From CAYNYM01 sp049366815 (GTDB taxonomy: Bacteria > Desulfobacterota > DSM-4660 > Desulfatiglandales > HGW-15): a DNA stretch of 11,384 bases. The notes under the pieces were generated by a model. That model saw only the letters and a list, made by a program, of their open reading frames with translations, had not been told where the DNA came from and searched no databases. Shown here piece after piece: positions 6,833 through 11,384 of the stretch (position 1 is its first letter; every line of letters starts with the position of its first letter). The stretch is from NCBI GenBank assembly GCA_049366815.1, contig JBMNCO010000158.1, positions 1 to 11,384 of the forward strand, given 5' to 3'. The position numbers were made by a program, and so were the translations under genes.

Positions 6833-7186
6833 TTACAAAGTTGAATAAACACGATTTCTCAGCCTCTTGGCCCCTTCCGACGCCTCCTTACCCGAATGAT
6901 TCGTCCAAATGGATGCGCCGCACCGGATTTCCGACCCGTGGGAGAGGACGTCCAGGGCGCCGAGGAAGATCTTGAAATGCTCTGTTTCGAGATAATTCCT
7001 GAAATCTTCCTCCTCCTCCCACTCGTAGATCACATCGAAGTGCGCGGCATCCTCCCTGTCCCGGCACACCCTGAGATCCTGTAAGCCCCTCACCTCCTTT
7101 CGGTCTTCCTTGAGAGAGTAAATGGCCTGTAGAAATTCCTTTTCCTTGTAAGGGTTCAGTTCTATGGCAACCGTCATCGTGATCAT
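6833..7186 (-). CDS. ABM (antibiotic biosynthesis monooxygenase)-domain protein
   Basis: A small cytoplasmic protein of 117 aa with the dimeric alpha-beta barrel ABM fold. MITMTVAIELNPYKEKEFLQ is the first strand and helix. FDVIYEWEEEEDFRNYLETEHFKIFL (49-74) contains the strand and the helix with the EHF motif typical of the family. Members include quinol monooxygenases and haem-degrading enzymes, but many have no known reaction, and none can be assigned here. The last 25 or so residues are a hydrophilic tail. The start at 7186 is preceded by GGAGG with 5 nt spacing. A longer frame from 7285 would begin upstream of the mapped sigma-54 promoter and is rejected. The gene follows a consensus sigma-54 promoter and lies downstream of an activator gene that probably controls it. 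Confidence 0.78.
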   Translation of the reverse strand: MITMTVAIELNPYKEKEFLQAIYSLKEDRKEVRGLQDLRVCRDREDAAHFDVIYEWEEEEDFRNYLETEHFKIFLGALDVLSHGSEIRCGASIWTNHSGKEASEGAKRLRNRVYSTL

Positions 7187-7238
7187 GCAGGCCTCCACCC
7201 AACGGCGGGTCAAAACGGACAATATAATCAGAATAGTC

Positions 7239-7254
7239 GGCAAACTCCGTGCCA
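7239..7254 (-). promoter_or_regulatory. Sigma-54 (-24/-12) promoter of the ABM gene
   Basis: The minus strand reads TGGCACGGAGTTTGCC, a full match to the TGGCACG-N4-TTGC consensus, with GG and GC separated by 10 nt. Transcription would start near 7228, 42 nt before the ATG at 7186. RpoN promoters need an AAA+ activator, and one is encoded just upstream. Confidence 0.88.
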
Positions 7255-7372
7255 CATTGAAATGATCCGGACGGGATTTATCCAATGACTTGATCTCGAA
7301 AGATTTTTTAAGGAAAGGCGAGGTTTCCTGTCCTCGTGGACCGCAGGATTTCCTTCTGAAGGGTCAGTCCTG

Positions 7373-7415
7373 TCGTGATATTCGGTGAATTTCACGATAT
7401 TTTGTGAGTTTCGCG
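7373..7415 (-). promoter_or_regulatory. Probable upstream activator sites: 19-bp tandem repeat
   Basis: On the minus strand two consecutive 19-bp units (7397-7415 and 7378-7396) match CGYGAAAYTCACMRAATAT, followed by a partial third (CACGA, 7373-7377). The second unit contains GTGAAATTCAC, an odd-centred palindrome suited to a dimeric Fis-type HTH. The sites lie about 150-187 bp upstream of the predicted sigma-54 start, the usual enhancer distance, and 75 bp after the activator gene's stop codon. The rest of the 7255-7489 gap shows no gene. Confidence 0.65.
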
Positions 7416-7489
7416 ATGTTCCGGGAGCAAAGGGGGGCGGGAGTCTTTGAAAATCGGGACCGTCTTCTCAGGGTTTGTATGGACCGGGT

Positions 7490-9427
7490 TTAAGGGGTTC
7501 CCGGCCTCCTGATGCCGAGCCTCTTCATGCGGGATCTCAGGGTGTTGGGGTTCAACCCGAGGCGTTCCGCCGCGCCGTTCGGGCCCGATATCTTCCATCC
7601 GGTTTGAAGGAGGGTTTTCCGGATGTGATCCCGCTCGACTTCCTCGATGTCTTTCGAGGGCGGCGGCATGGCCGGATCAGGCGTGTCTTGCGGGATCAGG
7701 ACGTCGGGCAGGGCGTCGATCTTTTCGGCCAGGTGGAGCACGGGGCCGTCGCTCACGATCACCGCCCTCTCGATCACATTGGCCAGTTCCCGCACATTCC
7801 CCGGCCAGTCATACCCTTCGAGGGCCTGCATCGTCTTGCGGGGGATCTGTTGAATGTCCTTGCCGTAACGTTTGCTCAATCTCCTGGTGAAAAATTCTAC
7901 GAACAGGGGAATATCCTCTCTTCTCTGCCTGAGGGGCGGGACGGTTACGGGAAAGACGTTGAGCCGGTAAAAGAGATCCATTCTGAACCGTCCGTGCCTG
8001 CTTTCCTCAAAAAGATTCCGATTGGTGGAGGCGATGACGCGGACATCGGCCTTGACGGTGTGGGGGCTTCCGAGACGCTCGAACTCTCCGTCCTCAAGGA
8101 CCTTGAGCAGTTTGGATTGCAGTTCCAGGGGGAGTTCACCGATTTCATCCAGGAAGATCGTTCCGCCGTCGGCCAGTTCAAAGCGGCCGATCTGCCTGGC
8201 CGTCGAACCGGTGAAAGCGCCTTTTTCCCTGCCGAAGAGCTCGCTTTCGATCAGGTTGGCCGGCAGGCCGGCGCAGTTGACGTGCACGAAGGGTCTGTCT
8301 TTCCGTTTGCTCAGTAGATGGAGGGTGCGGGCGAACACGCCTTTGCCCGTGCCCGTCTCCCCTGTCAGGAGGACTGTCGCCCCGGTTGTTGCCACCTTCT
8401 CTATCCGGTGTGTCACATACTTTATCGCATTGCTGATCCCGAGGAGGCCCTTAAAGAGATTTTCAAATTCCGTATCCTTGCGGAGATAGATGTTTTCGAC
8501 CTCCAGTTTTTCCTTCAACTTCCTGATCTCATCGAGGGCCGTTTTCAGTTCTTCTTCCGACTGCTTGTGCCCGGAGATATCGTGGAGGGTTCCGATCATG
8601 CGCACCGGGCTGCGGTCCCGGTCAAAGAAAAACTCGCCGCGTGCCTGAACATGGCGCTCACCGCCGTCCGGCCGCACCACCCTGTACTGGATGGCATAGG
8701 GTCGGGCGGGATCGCACATGGACTGCTGAGCGGCCTGTTCTACGGCCTGTCGGTCATCAGGGTGGACAGAGGCGAGAAAAATCTCCAAGGCCGGCTTCGT
8801 CTCCTCGGGCCAAAGGCCCAATATGCGGTGAAACTCCTCGGACCAGCAATGGGTCCCGCCCCTGATATCCCAGTCCCAACTGCCCACATGGGCTATGCGC
8901 TGCGATTCACTGAGGGTCCTCTCGCTCCGGATCAGCGATTCCCGGGCCTCATGGATCATGCGCAGTTCCTGCCCGAACGTGGCGCACAGCGTGGCCGTCG
9001 CCTTCTCGATCTGTTCGGCCTGCGGAGGACTGAGTCCGTTATAGACGCAGACCGCTCCGAACAGTTCATCGTCCGGCCACAGGAGGGGGTATCCCAGATA
9101 GAGGGCACCGGGTGGATGATCCTCCCCGGCCTTGCCGGGCGGTCCGGTGACCAGGAGGGGGGTCCGGTCTCGCATGACCCGTTCGCAAAGGTCGGAGAGG
9201 TTCAGGTCGCGATTCCCGGTGGTCTGACCGAAATTCCGGGAGGCAGGGCTTGAGACAAACACCTCGTTTGAACCGTTGTCGGCCCTCGTGATCATCGCGC
9301 CGCTCAGGCCCGTCACACCGACAAAGGCATCGAGAAGGCGCTGCCACTGTTCCTTTACATCGGGAGGGATCTCAGGTTTAGTCTGGATCTCTTTGGGTGG
9401 GTCATTTGTGCGGGGGAGCTGCTCCAC
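7490..9427 (-). CDS. Sigma-54-dependent transcriptional activator (GAF-PAS-AAA+-Fis HTH)
   Basis: An enhancer-binding protein of 645 aa, FhlA-like in its central domain. It has a GAF-like sensor (about 25-160), a PAS domain with PAC (175-288, from AHVGSWDWDI), a coiled-coil linker (289-320), an AAA+ domain (325-560) and a Fis-type HTH (614-641, AAERLGLNPNTLRSRMKRLG). The AAA+ domain shows Walker A GETGTGKG (356-363), Walker B TIFLDEIGE (423-431), an arginine-finger region FRMDLFYRLNVF and WPGNVREL (541-548). The loop that contacts sigma-54 reads GAFTGS (403-408) instead of GAFTGA. There is no receiver domain, so control is probably by a ligand or redox signal through GAF/PAS. The start is GTG at 9427, because AGGAGG lies 5 nt upstream. 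An ATG at 9550 lacks a Shine-Dalgarno and would add 41 unconserved residues. The probable target is the adjacent ABM gene. Confidence 0.93.
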   Translation of the reverse strand: MEQLPRTNDPPKEIQTKPEIPPDVKEQWQRLLDAFVGVTGLSGAMITRADNGSNEVFVSSPASRNFGQTTGNRDLNLSDLCERVMRDRTPLLVTGPPGKAGEDHPPGALYLGYPLLWPDDELFGAVCVYNGLSPPQAEQIEKATATLCATFGQELRMIHEARESLIRSERTLSESQRIAHVGSWDWDIRGGTHCWSEEFHRILGLWPEETKPALEIFLASVHPDDRQAVEQAAQQSMCDPARPYAIQYRVVRPDGGERHVQARGEFFFDRDRSPVRMIGTLHDISGHKQSEEELKTALDEIRKLKEKLEVENIYLRKDTEFENLFKGLLGISNAIKYVTHRIEKVATTGATVLLTGETGTGKGVFARTLHLLSKRKDRPFVHVNCAGLPANLIESELFGREKGAFTGSTARQIGRFELADGGTIFLDEIGELPLELQSKLLKVLEDGEFERLGSPHTVKADVRVIASTNRNLFEESRHGRFRMDLFYRLNVFPVTVPPLRQRREDIPLFVEFFTRRLSKRYGKDIQQIPRKTMQALEGYDWPGNVRELANVIERAVIVSDGPVLHLAEKIDALPDVLIPQDTPDPAMPPPSKDIEEVERDHIRKTLLQTGWKISGPNGAAERLGLNPNTLRSRMKRLGIRRPGTP

Positions 9428-9654
9428 TGTCTCCTCCTGACCTGTCTCCTGAAGCGTTCGGCCCGCCCCGCCCTTGGGAGGGACTTGCCCCGCAACGCGA
9501 TGAGACCGATACGACCCTCTCCGGTCGCCTGTATAGGCTCCAAAAGGCATTCTTTACTGCTAAATATAATACAATACATCCGCCCGGAAAGGGACATTTT
9601 TTTTGGGGAAAAGACCTTTTTATCCGCACCTTTTTCAGGGTCATCACTCCAAAC

Positions 9655-9683
9655 TTGTACTATGGATCGAACGAGATTATGAT
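9655..9683 (+). promoter_or_regulatory. Candidate sigma-70 promoter of the MFS gene
   Basis: TTGTAC (9655-9660) and TATGAT (9678-9683) are separated by 17 nt, 57 nt before the ATG at 9741. The -10 is good and the -35 weak. The gap 9428-9740 lies between divergent genes and holds no other gene. A second -10-like TATAAT at 9565-9570 has no matching -35 box. Confidence 0.4.
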
Positions 9684-9740
9684 CACGGGCACGGGAGGGT
9701 CTCTTTAGATATGAAACGGCCGGCATTTTGAAGGGGTAAA

Positions 9741-11060
9741 ATGATTAAAGGAGCGGAGCATGCGTCTGCAGGAGATCATCTGCTGCGCAGAGCGGAGACA
9801 ACAGGCACTTTCCCGGGAGGTGTCGGGACATTTGCCTCGCTGCGCCTGTCGAATTTCCGCCTGCTGCTGACCGGCACCCTGTTGTCCAACGCCGCCCAGT
9901 GGATACAGCAGATCACCTTGAACTGGCTGATCTACGACCTGACGGGTTCCGGCACCATGCTGGGCACCATCAACCTGGTCAGGTCTGTGGCATCCCTGGG
10001 CATGATCCCTGTGGCCGGGATCCTGATAGACCGCATGAACCGCCGCAGACTCATGGTCATGACCAACTGCTGGTTGTTTGTCATTACCCTGTCACTCGGG
10101 CTCCTGCTGGTTTTCGGCCGCGCTCGGATCTGGTACCTTTTTGTCTTCGCCTTTCTGGGCGGCATAGCCCAGGCCGTTGACCAGAACCTCCGGCAGGTCG
10201 TTGTGTTCGATGTGGCCCCCCGCCTCTTGATCCCCAACGCAGTGGCCATTATCCAAACCGGCTGGAGCCTGATGCGTTCCTTTGGACCCGGCATCGGCGG
10301 ATTCCTCCTTCTCTGGTTCGGCCCGGGCGGTAATTTTCTCGTGCAGGCGGCGGCTTATGCCCTCATCGCCGTCACCATCGTGCGGATACAGTTCCCGGAG
10401 CGGGAAGGGGAGGGGCGAAGTTCTCCCCTGGAGAATATCCTGGCCGGGATCCGGTACGTGGCGCAGGGACGTGTCACCCGCACATTCATGTTCATGGGGT
10501 TCGTCCTTCCGCTCTTTATCATCCCCATCTTTGTCGTCCTGCCGCCGGTCTATGCGGTGGAGGTCTTCGGTGACGGTTCCGGCAGGATACTGGGATTCCT
10601 GATGGCCTTCGTCGGCGTGGGGGGTATCTTCGGCGGGGTGGTGACCGCGTCACTGGGCCGGTTCGAGCGCCGGGGCCTGGTGCAGTTGATCTCCCTTCTG
10701 CTGCTCAGCCTCACGCTGATCTGTTTCGCCCTGAGCACGACGCTATGGCTCTCGTTGCTGCTCCTGGCCCTGTCGGGATTCTTTGAAATGGTCTTTCTGA
10801 CCACGAACCAGACCCTGCTGCAGCTGTCCATCCCCGACAAGCTGCGGGGCCGGGTGACCAGCATCGTGAACCTGAACGCGGCCCTTTTCCCCCTGGGCGG
10901 CCTGCTGGCCGGGGTGGGGGCCGACCTGCTCAGGGGGCCGGAGATCATTACCGTGGTGCTGGCCGGCATCAGCGCCGGCATAGCCGTTTGTGTCTTTTTC
11001 TGCTCCAGGACCGTCCGCGACTACCGGTTGAGCACGGCGATGGGCCGGGACCAGGGCTGA
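9741..11060 (+). CDS. MFS transporter, DHA3/EntS-like (MFS_3)
   Basis: A 439-aa inner-membrane protein with about 10-12 hydrophobic segments, of the MFS_3 / drug:H+ antiporter DHA3 type that includes the enterobactin exporter EntS. The cytoplasmic loop between helices 2 and 3 carries motif A as GILIDRMNRRRLM (93-105). NFRLLLTGTLLSNAAQWIQQI (38-58) is the usual first helix, and DKLRGRVTSI corresponds to the second-half loop. The start has a good Shine-Dalgarno (AAGGGG, 4 nt from ATG) and a hydrophilic N-terminus of about 28 residues. The substrate is unknown. It is transcribed away from the sigma-54 activator gene and converges on the dehydrogenase gene. I see no convincing terminator in the 106-nt gap after it. 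Confidence 0.85.
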   Translation: MIKGAEHASAGDHLLRRAETTGTFPGGVGTFASLRLSNFRLLLTGTLLSNAAQWIQQITLNWLIYDLTGSGTMLGTINLVRSVASLGMIPVAGILIDRMNRRRLMVMTNCWLFVITLSLGLLLVFGRARIWYLFVFAFLGGIAQAVDQNLRQVVVFDVAPRLLIPNAVAIIQTGWSLMRSFGPGIGGFLLLWFGPGGNFLVQAAAYALIAVTIVRIQFPEREGEGRSSPLENILAGIRYVAQGRVTRTFMFMGFVLPLFIIPIFVVLPPVYAVEVFGDGSGRILGFLMAFVGVGGIFGGVVTASLGRFERRGLVQLISLLLLSLTLICFALSTTLWLSLLLLALSGFFEMVFLTTNQTLLQLSIPDKLRGRVTSIVNLNAALFPLGGLLAGVGADLLRGPEIITVVLAGISAGIAVCVFFCSRTVRDYRLSTAMGRDQG

Positions 11061-11166
11061 GTGCCGGATGCCGGCGGGCCCGGGCGTCCACTGCGCGGGG
11101 GGAACCCTCACAATAAGAGGATGAGCGTTTTGTAGCCCGACCGCCTGACTGCAGCCTCCGTATCCG

Positions 11167-11384
11167 TCATGATTCATAGAGCTTGATGATCGCCGAGATA
11201 TCCGCCGTGAGATCCCCGTCAGGTCTCGTGCCCACCGACCGGTAGAGGGCCGCGGCCAGGGAAGAGACCGGCGTGCCCGCTCCGGTCTTTCGGGCGACCT
11301 TCTGCACCAGGTCCAGATCCTTCAGCATGATGTCGATGCCGCCCTGTTTGGGTTCAAAGGTGTGGCCGGCCATACGCGGCCCGA
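11167..11384 (-). CDS. 3-hydroxyisobutyrate dehydrogenase-like protein, C-terminal fragment
   Basis: The frame is open from the right edge of the window to a stop at 11167, so the 5' part lies outside and only about 72 residues are visible. The segment IMLKDLDLVQKVARKTGAGTPVSSLAAALYRS matches the C-terminal helical domain (NAD_binding_11) of the beta-hydroxyacid dehydrogenase family: KDL motif, then the conserved Pro and YR region, ending DISAIIKLYES. The family includes 3-hydroxyisobutyrate, tartronate semialdehyde and succinic semialdehyde reductases. The active-site lysine and Rossmann domain are not in the window, so the substrate cannot be assigned. An internal ATG at 11373 is not the start. 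Confidence 0.75.
   Translation of the reverse strand, partial: GPRMAGHTFEPKQGGIDIMLKDLDLVQKVARKTGAGTPVSSLAAALYRSVGTRPDGDLTADISAIIKLYES

Noticed and set aside
8318..9253. Plus-strand open frame of 311 aa
   Set aside because: It is antisense to the activator's GAF, PAS and linker regions, with no recognisable domain and no ribosome site.
11061..11166. GC-rich palindromes between the convergent MFS and dehydrogenase genes
   Set aside because: The short CCGG and GCCCGGGC palindromes are expected by chance at this GC content. No stem with a following T-run was found.

Overview
The window looks like chromosomal DNA from a GC-rich Gram-negative bacterium, most likely a member of the Desulfobacterota (former Deltaproteobacteria) or a relative. 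This is an inference. It rests on a PEP-CTERM surface protein, a sigma-54 activator with a matching -24/-12 promoter, good Shine-Dalgarno sites, and intergenic GCTGATA-type heptamer tracts that I recall from such genomes. No rRNA, tRNA, CRISPR array, transposase or phage gene was seen.

Layout. (1) Positions 1-4360 hold two tandem minus-strand copies of nadB (L-aspartate oxidase), 2169 bp apart. A 1777-bp block (321-2097 and 2490-4266) appears identical, while the sequence just outside it is clearly diverged. Each copy has its own candidate sigma-70 promoter. Positions 1-90 hold nothing recognisable. (2) Copies of a dispersed hairpin/heptamer element lie downstream of nadB copy 1 (91-218), between the two copies (2211-2387), upstream of copy 2 (4363-4518) and, inverted, at 6670-6825. 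(3) Positions 4636-5642 (minus) hold a small ERRxGxDRR-repeat protein, a dual-specificity-like phosphatase and a terminator. (4) 5745-6494 (minus) is a PEP-CTERM exported protein. (5) 6833-9427 (minus) is a compact regulatory unit: a GAF-PAS-AAA+-Fis sigma-54 activator, a 19-bp tandem repeat that is probably its binding site, a consensus sigma-54 promoter, and a small ABM-domain protein. (6) 9741-11060 (+) is an MFS exporter. (7) 11167 to the right edge (minus) is the C-terminus of a 3-hydroxyisobutyrate dehydrogenase-like enzyme.

How the parts relate. The clearest functional unit is the activator with the ABM gene: the activator gene, upstream sites, promoter, Shine-Dalgarno and target gene are consecutive and correctly spaced. 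The nadB pair is best explained as a tandem duplication, perhaps through the flanking repeats, followed by gene conversion of the coding core, unless it is an assembly artefact. The phosphatase, PEP-CTERM, MFS and dehydrogenase genes show no evident pathway link to each other.
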